A stretch of 64,000 nucleotides of DNA from contig JBJXHN010000011.1 of the NCBI GenBank assembly GCA_046233135.1, positions 71,716 to 135,715 on the forward strand, given 5' to 3'. This document shows positions 56,991 through 64,000 of this stretch, piece after piece. A program made the translations under genes and the position numbers. The notes under the pieces are model-generated. The model searched no databases, was not told the DNA's origin, and saw only the letters and a program-made list of their open reading frames with translations. The DNA comes from JBJXHN01 sp046233135. Lineage in GTDB: Bacteria; Pseudomonadota; Alphaproteobacteria; Rhodospirillales; Rhodospirillaceae. The stretch's first letter is position 1, and each line of letters opens with the position of its first letter.

Positions 56991-58000
56991 CCCGCACGAT
57001 GTTCCGCAAAGCCGCGTTTCCGGCTTTCCGTAAACCCGCTTTCGCGGCTTTGATGCTGTCCGCCACCATGCTCGCTGGCTGCGCCACGAACCGCACCCCG
57101 CAGTTCAGCTATGATGCCGATGTACCAGCGCTTCCTGTCGTGCCGGCAGCCGTTACCGATGACCGGCCCCGGCCTTTGCACACGCCGCCGGCATGGACTG
57201 TGGCGCGCGGCGGAACCGCTGCCGGAACACCGACTGGCCGCGTCGAGAACGCCAATGCCGCCGCCCGTGTCGAACCACGCCGGGAAGGCTATTACAACGC
57301 CATCCAGATCTATCCCTGGTCGGAAGGGGCGCTGTTTCAGGTCTATGCCGCACCGGGGCAGATAACGACAATCGCGCTTGAACCCGGCGAAAGCCTGACC
57401 GGCGCGGGGCCGATCGCGGCAGGCGACACCGCCCGATGGATCATTGGTGATACCGAAAGCGGATCGGGTACAAGCCGCCGCGTCCATATCCTCGTCAAAC
57501 CGACCCGTGAGGATATTTCCACCAATCTTGTCATCAGCACGGATCGCCGCGTCTATCTCATTGAGCTTCGCGCCCGCGCGGCGCTCTATATGCCCGCTGT
57601 GGCCTGGGCCTATCCCGCGCTACCTGCCGGTCAGCGCCAGAGCGTTCCCGCCGCGCCGATCATCCCTGTCGAGACGGCCCGAAACTATCGTTACGGACTG
57701 ACTGGAGACACGCCACCGTGGCGTCCCATCTCTGTCTTCGACGATGGCCGCCGTGTCTATGTCGTCTTCCCGCGCGGCATCGTGCAGGGCGAGATGCCGC
57801 CGATCTTCGTCATAGGCTCCGAGGGCGAAACGCAGATCGTCAACAGCCGCATTCACCAGAACATCCTGATCGTGGATCGCCTGTTCGGTGCTGCCGAGCT
57901 GCGCCTTGGAAGCGGCGATCGCCAGCAGACCGTCAGGATCGTCCGCGTTGAACAAAGGCAGGCGGCCCAGCCTGCAAAGACCGGGGAAAATCCGTCATGA
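56987..58000 (+). CDS. trbG: TrbG (VirB9-like) lipoprotein
   Basis: From the ATG at 56987 the product is 337 residues with a lipobox MLAGC near residue 30. The VirB9/CagX domain includes YNAIQIYPWSEGALFQVYAAPGQITTIALEPGE and SNLVIST-like TNLVISTDRRVYLIEL. It forms the outer-membrane core with TrbI. The signal-peptide region is encoded by an inverted repeat (AAAGCCGCG...CGCGGCTTT). Confidence 0.94.
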   Translation: MTRTMFRKAAFPAFRKPAFAALMLSATMLAGCATNRTPQFSYDADVPALPVVPAAVTDDRPRPLHTPPAWTVARGGTAAGTPTGRVENANAAARVEPRREGYYNAIQIYPWSEGALFQVYAAPGQITTIALEPGESLTGAGPIAAGDTARWIIGDTESGSGTSRRVHILVKPTREDISTNLVISTDRRVYLIELRARAALYMPAVAWAYPALPAGQRQSVPAAPIIPVETARNYRYGLTGDTPPWRPISVFDDGRRVYVVFPRGIVQGEMPPIFVIGSEGETQIVNSRIHQNILIVDRLFGAAELRLGSGDRQQTVRIVRVEQRQAAQPAKTGENPS

Positions 58001-59130
58001 GCGAAGAGACGACCACCAATGCGCCTCCTATGCGTCTGCGCGCCGAGCCGCCGCGCGTCACCCGCCTGTCACGCAAGATGCTGGCCGGTGTGGGCGCCGT
58101 CGCGCTTCTCGGCATCGGCGGGGCGCTGATCTATGCGCTCCAGACCCGCGACATGAGTGGAAATGGCGAGGAACTCTATTCAACCGAGAACCGCCCCACA
58201 GCGGACGGGCTGGCCGGTCTGCCGCGCGATTATACCGGCCCCGTTCTGGGACCAGCTTTGCCGGGCGACCTCGGTGGCCCGATCCTCGATGCGCAGAACA
58301 GGGGGCAGCCCGTTACGCCGCCCGCTATGGCTGCGCCCGCCCGTGATCCTGCCGAGGAGCGCCGTTTGGCCGAGGAAGAAGCCGCACGTCTCAGCACCGT
58401 GTTCTTTCAGTCGGGCCAAAGGGCGACGACGACACCCGGCTCCAATATGCCGGGCCTTGCTGGCCTTGACCTGGGCGGTCAGCCCGCAACGCAGGACCGG
58501 CACACGGCATTTCTGAATGGTCCGGTGGATCGGCAGACCGTCGCTACCGACCGGATCATGGCGCCAGCCTCGCCCTATATCCTTCAGGCAGGGGCCGTGA
58601 TCCCGGCAGCCATGATTACCGGCATCCGTTCGGATCTCCCTGGCCAGATCACCGCGCAGGTCACGGAGAATGTCTATGACAGCCCGACCGGCGCGCTGCT
58701 GCTGATCCCACAGGGAACGCGCATCATCGGCCAGTACGATGCCGGTGTGCAGTTCGGCCAGCGCCGTGTGCTGCTGGTCTGGAACCGCCTGATCCTGCCC
58801 AATGGCCGCTCCATCGTGCTGGAGCGCCAGCCCGGCGCTGACGCATCTGGCTATGCCGGTCTGGAGGATGGCGTCGATTACCACTGGTGGGATCTGATGA
58901 AAGCGGCGGGCCTGTCCACGCTGCTGGGCATCGGTACGGAGTTGGCGACCGACGACGAAGACCGCCTGATCCGCGCCATCCGCGACGGGGCGCAGGACAC
59001 CATCAATCAGGCCGGACAGCAGATCGTCCAGCGCCAGTTGCAGGTTGCCCCAACGCTGACCATCCGCCCTGGCTATCCGGTCAGGGTCATCGTCACCCGC
59101 GACCTGGTCCTCGAACCTTACAGGAACTGA
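57997..59130 (+). CDS. trbI: TrbI (VirB10-like)
   Basis: The 377-residue protein has one membrane helix (about residues 31-49), a Pro-rich periplasmic linker and a VirB10 C-terminal domain: ILQAGAVIPAAMITGIRSDLPGQITAQV, LLIPQGTRIIGQYDAGVQFGQ and WDLMKAAGLSTLLGIGTEL. It couples inner and outer membrane parts of the channel. ATGA overlap with trbG. Confidence 0.95.
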   Translation: MSEETTTNAPPMRLRAEPPRVTRLSRKMLAGVGAVALLGIGGALIYALQTRDMSGNGEELYSTENRPTADGLAGLPRDYTGPVLGPALPGDLGGPILDAQNRGQPVTPPAMAAPARDPAEERRLAEEEAARLSTVFFQSGQRATTTPGSNMPGLAGLDLGGQPATQDRHTAFLNGPVDRQTVATDRIMAPASPYILQAGAVIPAAMITGIRSDLPGQITAQVTENVYDSPTGALLLIPQGTRIIGQYDAGVQFGQRRVLLVWNRLILPNGRSIVLERQPGADASGYAGLEDGVDYHWWDLMKAAGLSTLLGIGTELATDDEDRLIRAIRDGAQDTINQAGQQIVQRQLQVAPTLTIRPGYPVRVIVTRDLVLEPYRN

Positions 59131-59132
59131 CC

Positions 59133-59354
59133 ATGACAAAGCTGAAACTTGGGCCGCTCATTGAAGACAAACCCGTCAAAGTGACCGTGGAGCTGCCCGG
59201 TTCACTCCACCGTGATCTGATCGCCTATGCAGAGGTGCTGGCCCGCGAGAGTGGCCAGCCCGCTGCCGATCCCGTCCGGCTGATCGTGCCGATGCTGGAG
59301 CGGTTCATCGCCACCGATCGCGGGTTCGCAAAGGCGCGGCGGGGAACGAAGTGA
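59133..59354 (+). CDS. DUF2274 protein
   Basis: The 73-residue protein, KLKLGPLIEDKPVKVTVELPGSLHRDLIAYAEVLARE, is the DUF2274 family. It closes the trb operon in many alphaproteobacterial elements. Its pattern (strand then two helices) suggests a small DNA-binding protein. It begins 2 bp after the trbI stop. It is the last backbone gene here. Confidence 0.88.
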   Translation: MTKLKLGPLIEDKPVKVTVELPGSLHRDLIAYAEVLARESGQPAADPVRLIVPMLERFIATDRGFAKARRGTK

Positions 59355-59446
59355 AGTGGCGACGTATGAATGGATACGTGTTTGCGAACGCTCCAAAATG
59401 ATAGTGTTAGCGATACTTAAGCACCTTGCCTGTTTACGACGAAGGT

Positions 59447-59481
59447 CGGGTATGATACCCGTTCTCCCGATCTAGATCGGG
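59447..59481. promoter_or_regulatory. two adjacent perfect palindromes before the defence cassette
   Basis: CGGGTAT-G-ATACCCG (59447-59461) and CCCGATCT/AGATCGGG (59466-59481) lie 4 bp apart and end 21 bp before the HTH gene. Both share the CGGG/CCCG ends. The position suits binding by the HTH protein to control the operon. Confidence 0.7.
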
Positions 59482-59502
59482 TACGAGACCCTATCTTCTA
59501 GG

Positions 59503-60054
59503 ATGGTTATGCGGTTCGTTACAACGCCCCAGGCAACGGTTCTCACGGGCCTCTCGACAGTAACCCTGCGAGAGTGGACGAGCCGTCGCGCTCTGATTCC
59601 TGCTGATAAACCGCCTAGGAGCAAAGGGTCGCCCGCGAGTTTCACTTGGCAGACAATCCTTCTGCTTCGGGTTGCTGCGACACTTCGTAACCGATTCCAT
59701 CTTGAACTTCAGCCGCATAGAACTTTGTTCGCTAGTTTAAAGGCTGGTCTGCGGCGGACCTCCTTCATCGCGCTCTGGGATAAGACGTTGGCACTGCAAG
59801 GTGGTGATCGGTGGTCTTTGGTGGAAGCAGCCGAAACTTTGCCACTGATAGACGACGCCATACTCATCGTCTTGCAGCCGCACCTTGAGGCATTGTCGGT
59901 TGACTTTGCGCTGCCCCTTCCCAGGATACCAGCTGGGCAACTGGAACTATTCCCTGCGCGTCCAGTCGATTCAACGACGACTCCCTTGCTTGGTCCCTCT
60001 TCTCGAAAGGGCAACCCTGATACCGTCTTGCTCGCACGTGGGAGGTCGGCTTGA
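59503..60054 (+). CDS. MerR-like HTH protein, first gene of the restriction-type cassette
   Basis: The 183-residue protein has a MerR-type N-terminus: VLTGLSTVTLREWTSRRALIP (residues about 13-33), then FTWQTILLLRVAATLRNRFHLEL. The C-terminal 110 residues resemble nothing I know and include QLELFPARP. It is probably the controller of the cassette, binding the palindromes upstream, though a structural role with the enzymes is possible. TTGA overlap with the methyltransferase gene. Confidence 0.72.
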   Translation: MVMRFVTTPQATVLTGLSTVTLREWTSRRALIPADKPPRSKGSPASFTWQTILLLRVAATLRNRFHLELQPHRTLFASLKAGLRRTSFIALWDKTLALQGGDRWSLVEAAETLPLIDDAILIVLQPHLEALSVDFALPLPRIPAGQLELFPARPVDSTTTPLLGPSSRKGNPDTVLLARGRSA

Positions 60055-63000
60055 CGAGCGCGGCCTTCACGCGGGCGCTGGAAGCCACAGGCTATATTGG
60101 TGTGAATGGCCGTCTCGCCCCCGGATTTGTCTCCGCAGATGATCCTCGTGCTGCACGAATGCGTGCGGTATTCTCAGACGAGCGTGTTGGGCTTAATGCA
60201 GACGCAATTTTCTCCGCGCAGAATGCGCCGACCAGCATCTTCAAGGATGCGGGTCACGAAGCCCCTAGCGAGGCAGATCTGCGCCATTGGCAAGAGGCTG
60301 CATGGAATGTTGGCGTTGCGCCGCTTCTATGGATCATTACGCCCACGGATGTAAGGCTTTATGATTGTTATGCTGCACCGGAGCAGACCGATAACCAGAC
60401 CGATCAGGCGCCCCAACCCCTTGATAGTTTTGTCCTTGATTCAGTAGATCGTCTACGAGCCTTAGACGCTCAATGCGGTCGCGTCGCCACTGAAACAGGC
60501 GCATTCTGGTCAAGTGCTATCGGCTCTAAGATTGACCGTCGACATCGCGTTGACCGTGAATTGCTTGCGGAGATCAGCGCGCTTGAGGACCGCCTTACCA
60601 TACTTGGAAAGCCTCAAACTGACCGTGCTCTGGCTCATGCTCGTGACATTGCTCAACGGTTCATTGGGCGCTGCATTTTCACTTGGTATCTCTTGGATCG
60701 CGGGATCGCCCAGCCCTTCCTGCCGTCGAGCTTACCCGATGATCTTAGTGCCATGTTCGCGACGCCTTCCAACGCATTTGCGTTGTTCGACTGGCTTCGC
60801 GCGACGTTCAACGGCGATCTGTTTCCCATGGATGATCCCGGCACCGAGCGTGAGCAATTAACTCCACAACATCTGGAGCTTATTCGCGACTTTATTGAAG
60901 GTCGAAGTCTAATCCCAGAACGTCGTGGGCAGGGACGGTTGTTCCGCTTTCGTTTCAACGCCATACCGATCGATCTGGTTAGTTCGATCTATCAACAGTT
61001 CGCCCGCACCAGCGCGGCTGACGAGGCTCGTTCTCAAGGGCTACATTATACGCCGGTCGAACTCGTGCATTTGACGCTTGATCCCGTCTTCGAGGGACTA
61101 ACACCAGACGCACGGATCATTGATCCAGCTTGTGGCTCGGGTGCCTTTCTAGTCGAGGCTTTTCGTCGTCTGGTGTGGCGGGCCTCTGAGGGTAAGCCGG
61201 CGAGCCGACAGATCGTGCGCAACATTCTGTACAAGCAGCTTTTCGGAATCGACATTAATCGCGCCGCCCTTGGAATTGCAGCATTCAGTCTCTATCTTGC
61301 CGCACTTGAACTGGATGAAGAACCAGTCAAGGACATCATCGATCTAAAGTTTGATCGTCTCATCGGCATAACACTGTTTGAAGCAGACTCTCTCGGCGAC
61401 GACCTTCCAAAGGAGGTCACCAGCGGGAGTTTCGATGCGGTTGTGGGCAATCCACCTTGGACGTTCGTCAAAAAAGACGGTACGCAAAGGCGGCGTTCTT
61501 CCGACATGTCGACACTGCGTCCTAGACGTAGTCCAGACCAGGCGTTCTTGGCGCTGGGGGCAGATTTGGTCGGCGATAAAGGCCGGATCGGCATGGTGAT
61601 GAAGGCGACCCCCTTCTTCTCCAAGGATATCCACGCTGTCGCGGCGCGCGCTTATCTCCTTGAGCGGCTGGCTCCTGTTGCGTTGATCAATCTTTCTTAT
61701 CTTCGGCGAGAAGACCTGTTTCCTGACGCTGTCGGTCCGGCACTGCTATTCTTCGCAAGATGTGCGCTAGGTCCTGACGCTGATAGGCTTCTCGCTGGCT
61801 CGATCCCATGGACACCAGACTTTCGTCGGACGGGTGTTTTTCATCTCGGGCCTGGCGAAATTCGCTCTGTGCCCTTGAAAAGAGTGCTTGCGACATCACC
61901 GTTTTTAAAAGCTGCAACCTTCGGGACGGTGCGGGACGGATGGTTGATTGAAAGGCTCGAACGTGAGTTTCCGACGCTTGATCAAGCGTTGACGAATATT
62001 GGAATCAAACAACGTGTGAATCGAGGTCAAGGCTTCAAAGTTAAAGGCCGCGAGCAGACTAAAGTGCCTGAAGATTACGCTAAGCTTTCTGTTGTTACAC
62101 CAGATAACTTTACACCTTTTCGACTGATTTCCGATCAACTGGATGATTTCACACATCAGACGTTGCATCGAGTGCGGAGTCGCTCGATATTTCGTGGACC
62201 TCTGTTGTTATGTTCAAAGGTTGGATCAGATGCTGGTGCGCAACGAGGACGATATAGTGCTGCTGTGAATGTAGAGGATGTACTCTACACTCAGGGCTAC
62301 TTCGGGATATCGTTTGCCGATGTTGATCCGCGATTGGCTTTCCTTCTTTCAGGCATTCTGAACTCCAGCCTGACAGCATTTCAGTTTGCTTTGGGTGGTC
62401 CAACATGGGGGCTCGAGCGACCGACCGTCGAGCCACATGATCTTTTGTCTTTGCGCGTCCCATTTTTTGACAGGTGTGATCGGGAAGCCATCGACGCCGT
62501 CATAGATGCAGAGAAGCAGGCGGCTGCAAAACCCGATGATCCTAGCTGCCTTGATAACTTAGATAATGCTGTTTTCGAGCTCTACGGGCTTGAGACTGAT
62601 GAGCAAGTGTTAGCCCGAGAAAGCGTGTCGCGCGCGCGATATCTGATCTTTGAAAATCGAGGCGAACGTATTGGGCTTGTCGCACCGCCAGATGCGGCCA
62701 GCCTTTCTGCCTATGCGGGTCAAGTCGTGGGAGCTGTCGACGCCTATCTTCGTGCGCGTAACGAGCGCCATCTTGAAGCTGTCATTTACCCAGTACGTCT
62801 AAGCAATGCCGATCTCGCCGCCGGTATTCCCGGTATTACGGCCGTAAGGTTCGTTATGGCTTCCGGCGGTCCTGGGGATGTACCAATAGTTCGCGATGGC
62901 AATCCGGTCGAGCTTAAGGCTCTCTCGGCGCTACTCCGTGGCCAACTTGAGGTGGATATACCACCATACCTGAACGAACGTCGGCAAATGAGACTCTACG

Positions 63001-63131
63001 GTGCTGAGGATTTGTTCATTCTGAAGCCAGCGGAAATCCGCTATTGGACGCGGACGACAGGCTTGAACGATGCCGATATTATTCTCGCTGATCACTGGAT
63101 GAGGAGGCGGGATGTCGCCACTCACGCCTGA
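60051..63131 (+). CDS. Eco57I-type N6-adenine DNA methyltransferase, 1026 residues
   Basis: TTG start supported by GGGAGG 5 nt upstream and the TTGA overlap. Residues 330-339 GLHYTPVELV, motif I IIDPACGSGAFLVEA at 356-370, FGIDINRAALGIA near 398 and motif IV VVGNPPW at 464-470 define a gamma-class amino methyltransferase. The C-terminal 400 residues should hold target recognition (GPTWGLERPTVEPHDLLSLRVP). The first 320 residues lack an evident PD-(D/E)xK site but contain WNVGVAPLLWIITPTDVRLYDCY, perhaps a degenerate nuclease-like fold. The cutting subunit is probably the next gene. Confidence 0.88.
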   Translation: MTSAAFTRALEATGYIGVNGRLAPGFVSADDPRAARMRAVFSDERVGLNADAIFSAQNAPTSIFKDAGHEAPSEADLRHWQEAAWNVGVAPLLWIITPTDVRLYDCYAAPEQTDNQTDQAPQPLDSFVLDSVDRLRALDAQCGRVATETGAFWSSAIGSKIDRRHRVDRELLAEISALEDRLTILGKPQTDRALAHARDIAQRFIGRCIFTWYLLDRGIAQPFLPSSLPDDLSAMFATPSNAFALFDWLRATFNGDLFPMDDPGTEREQLTPQHLELIRDFIEGRSLIPERRGQGRLFRFRFNAIPIDLVSSIYQQFARTSAADEARSQGLHYTPVELVHLTLDPVFEGLTPDARIIDPACGSGAFLVEAFRRLVWRASEGKPASRQIVRNILYKQLFGIDINRAALGIAAFSLYLAALELDEEPVKDIIDLKFDRLIGITLFEADSLGDDLPKEVTSGSFDAVVGNPPWTFVKKDGTQRRRSSDMSTLRPRRSPDQAFLALGADLVGDKGRIGMVMKATPFFSKDIHAVAARAYLLERLAPVALINLSYLRREDLFPDAVGPALLFFARCALGPDADRLLAGSIPWTPDFRRTGVFHLGPGEIRSVPLKRVLATSPFLKAATFGTVRDGWLIERLEREFPTLDQALTNIGIKQRVNRGQGFKVKGREQTKVPEDYAKLSVVTPDNFTPFRLISDQLDDFTHQTLHRVRSRSIFRGPLLLCSKVGSDAGAQRGRYSAAVNVEDVLYTQGYFGISFADVDPRLAFLLSGILNSSLTAFQFALGGPTWGLERPTVEPHDLLSLRVPFFDRCDREAIDAVIDAEKQAAAKPDDPSCLDNLDNAVFELYGLETDEQVLARESVSRARYLIFENRGERIGLVAPPDAASLSAYAGQVVGAVDAYLRARNERHLEAVIYPVRLSNADLAAGIPGITAVRFVMASGGPGDVPIVRDGNPVELKALSALLRGQLEVDIPPYLNERRQMRLYGAEDLFILKPAEIRYWTRTTGLNDADIILADHWMRRRDVATHA

Positions 63132-63777
63132 CGTCCCGTTCGGTCTCCCCTCATTTGCTCTGTCTGACGATCAGATCGCGACGGTCGTTGATTTGGTGTG
63201 TCGAGGGTGTGATGCGGCCCGTCCGGACTTGACCGCTGGAATGCTTGAAGTGCCGACCACTATCGTTGTTCGCAAAGCCATGAGGCGAGTGAAGAAGACG
63301 CTTGGTCTCACCAATCTACAGATTCGTGGCGAGGTTGAACTCGAAGACATGTCTACTAGTGATCCGAGCCTACTTGGGCGGATCGATATCACCTTGCAGT
63401 TTTTACACCAGTTTGGCGACGAAGACGCCTATGTGGCGGTTGAGTGTAAGCGTGTGCAAGCAAATGATTCCACGCTGAATGGAAGTTATGTTACCAAAGG
63501 TGTGGATCGATTTGTGACCAGTAAATATGCAGCCGGGCATGATTGGGGATTTATGCTCGGTTACGTACTAGTTTTGCCTGCGTCGGACGTGGTTGATGCA
63601 ATTGATTCCCGTATCCGAAAAACTTATGGAGAATCTGCGGGCCTCACGCCAGAGACTGCACATGCGCTATCCTTGGCTGTATTGGAAGGAGCGCTTACAC
63701 AGAGTGATAATCATACCATTCGGCTAAAACATATCTTCGTTGATATGTTGCCTGCTGCTCAGGTCAACACGGCTTAG
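63112..63777 (+). CDS. PD-(D/E)xK nuclease-like protein of the cassette
   Basis: The 221-residue protein shows the nuclease signature: GRIDITLQF (Asp 92) followed by YVAVECKRV (Glu 111, Lys 113), the D-x(18)-E-x-K spacing. A supporting GVDRFVTSKYAAGHDWGFMLGYVL helix/strand follows. It overlaps the methyltransferase gene by 20 bases. No known restriction enzyme family is recognised by eye, so cleavage activity is inference from motif and context. Confidence 0.72.
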   Translation: MSPLTPDVPFGLPSFALSDDQIATVVDLVCRGCDAARPDLTAGMLEVPTTIVVRKAMRRVKKTLGLTNLQIRGEVELEDMSTSDPSLLGRIDITLQFLHQFGDEDAYVAVECKRVQANDSTLNGSYVTKGVDRFVTSKYAAGHDWGFMLGYVLVLPASDVVDAIDSRIRKTYGESAGLTPETAHALSLAVLEGALTQSDNHTIRLKHIFVDMLPAAQVNTA

Positions 63778-63860
63778 AAGATACGATTAAATCGCCACTT
63801 GCAGCGAATGTCGGTATCGGTAGTTGCGTGCCCCCGCAACCAAGATCAGCCCGCTAGGTC

Positions 63861-63880
63861 AAAAGCTTAGCGAGCTTTTT
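63861..63880 (+). terminator. intrinsic terminator after the cassette
   Basis: AAAAGCT-TAGCG-AGCTTTT stem (63861-63867/63873-63879) followed by T. The remaining 120 bases to the window end show no gene, only a few small GC inverted repeats. Confidence 0.75.
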
Positions 63881-64000
63881 CGTGTTCGGCTCAAGCCGGA
63901 CCAACCGATAACCCCGGATCAGTCACGGCGGTTTTTTCGGCAGGCGGATCGGCCTGATTTTCCTCTTCTCGCAGCGGATTTTCCGCCGCTTCGCTTCCCG

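Noticed and set aside
1..64000. CRISPR arrays, tRNA or rRNA genes, integrase or att sites
   Set aside because: No regularly spaced repeats, cloverleaf-like sequences, rRNA segments or recombinase ORFs were seen. Short degenerate signals could be missed without computation.
63881..64000. Possible element end or attachment site after the last terminator
   Set aside because: The 120 bases contain small GC inverted repeats but no tRNA fragment or repeat of another sequence in the window.

Overview
The window is most of a large conjugative element from an alphaproteobacterium. G+C is high, and the genes form the usual alphaproteobacterial (rhizobial/sphingomonad) transfer set: ardC, ParB-like, DUF2285/DUF6499, AlpA-like excisionase, RepA/ParA, DUF2840, TraF peptidase, lytic transglycosylase, DUF3363 relaxase, TraG and trbBCDEJ-K-LFGI. 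I cannot name the genus. No integrase, att site, tRNA or rRNA gene is visible. The element could therefore be an ICE of the ICEMlSym(R7A) type whose integrase lies outside the window, or a plasmid.

Layout. (1) 1-6.2 kb, minus strand: a defence block with a Gabija-like pair (gajA and the 5' part of gajB, cut by the window edge) and an McrBC pair. (2) 6.5-22.6 kb, plus strand: an early-transfer and anti-defence region with ArdC, DUF2958, a large ParB-like protein, several small unknown genes, a methyltransferase-helicase fusion of the strawberry-notch/DarB type, a Toprim protein and DUF2493. Its genes are spaced by conserved structured leaders, and a DUF3800 cargo gene bracketed by 20-bp direct repeats interrupts it. 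(3) 22.7-24.99 kb: a transfer-control module. A DUF6499 ORF and a DUF2285 ORF are joined by a +1 shift at a G6 run, which is the architecture of the activator FseA. A convergent short DUF2285 gene (QseM-like) and an AlpA-type HTH gene (RdfS-like) follow, with a strongly folded noncoding element between them. (4) 24.99-31.5 kb: repA (with iteron-like repeats), parA, a small partition-type gene, DUF2840, traF, DUF736, lytic transglycosylase and relaxase, nearly all overlapping by ATGA. (5) 31.6-45.7 kb: cargo between relaxase and traG. It holds an IS5-family element, a nitric-oxide module (NsrR, truncated and flavo-haemoglobin, two operator-like repeats) and a redox set (DJ-1/PfpI, AhpD, DoxX, AzoR, ETF-QO, two further FAD enzymes, a second Rrf2 regulator, a MocR regulator, a haem-type membrane protein). 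(6) 46-59.4 kb: LysR, TraG, an RHH protein and the complete trb mating-pore operon. (7) 59.4-63.9 kb: a lower-G+C three-gene cassette of MerR-like HTH, Eco57I-type N6-adenine methyltransferase and PD-(D/E)xK nuclease, with two palindromes before it and a terminator after it. I read it as a restriction-type defence system that I cannot match to a named one.

Working together: the FseA/QseM/RdfS-like genes would switch the element into transfer, relaxase and TraG would process and deliver DNA to the Trb pore, and ArdC plus the DarB-like protein would protect it on entry. RepA/ParA would hold it while extrachromosomal. The defence systems at both ends and the nitrosative-stress cargo would benefit the host.
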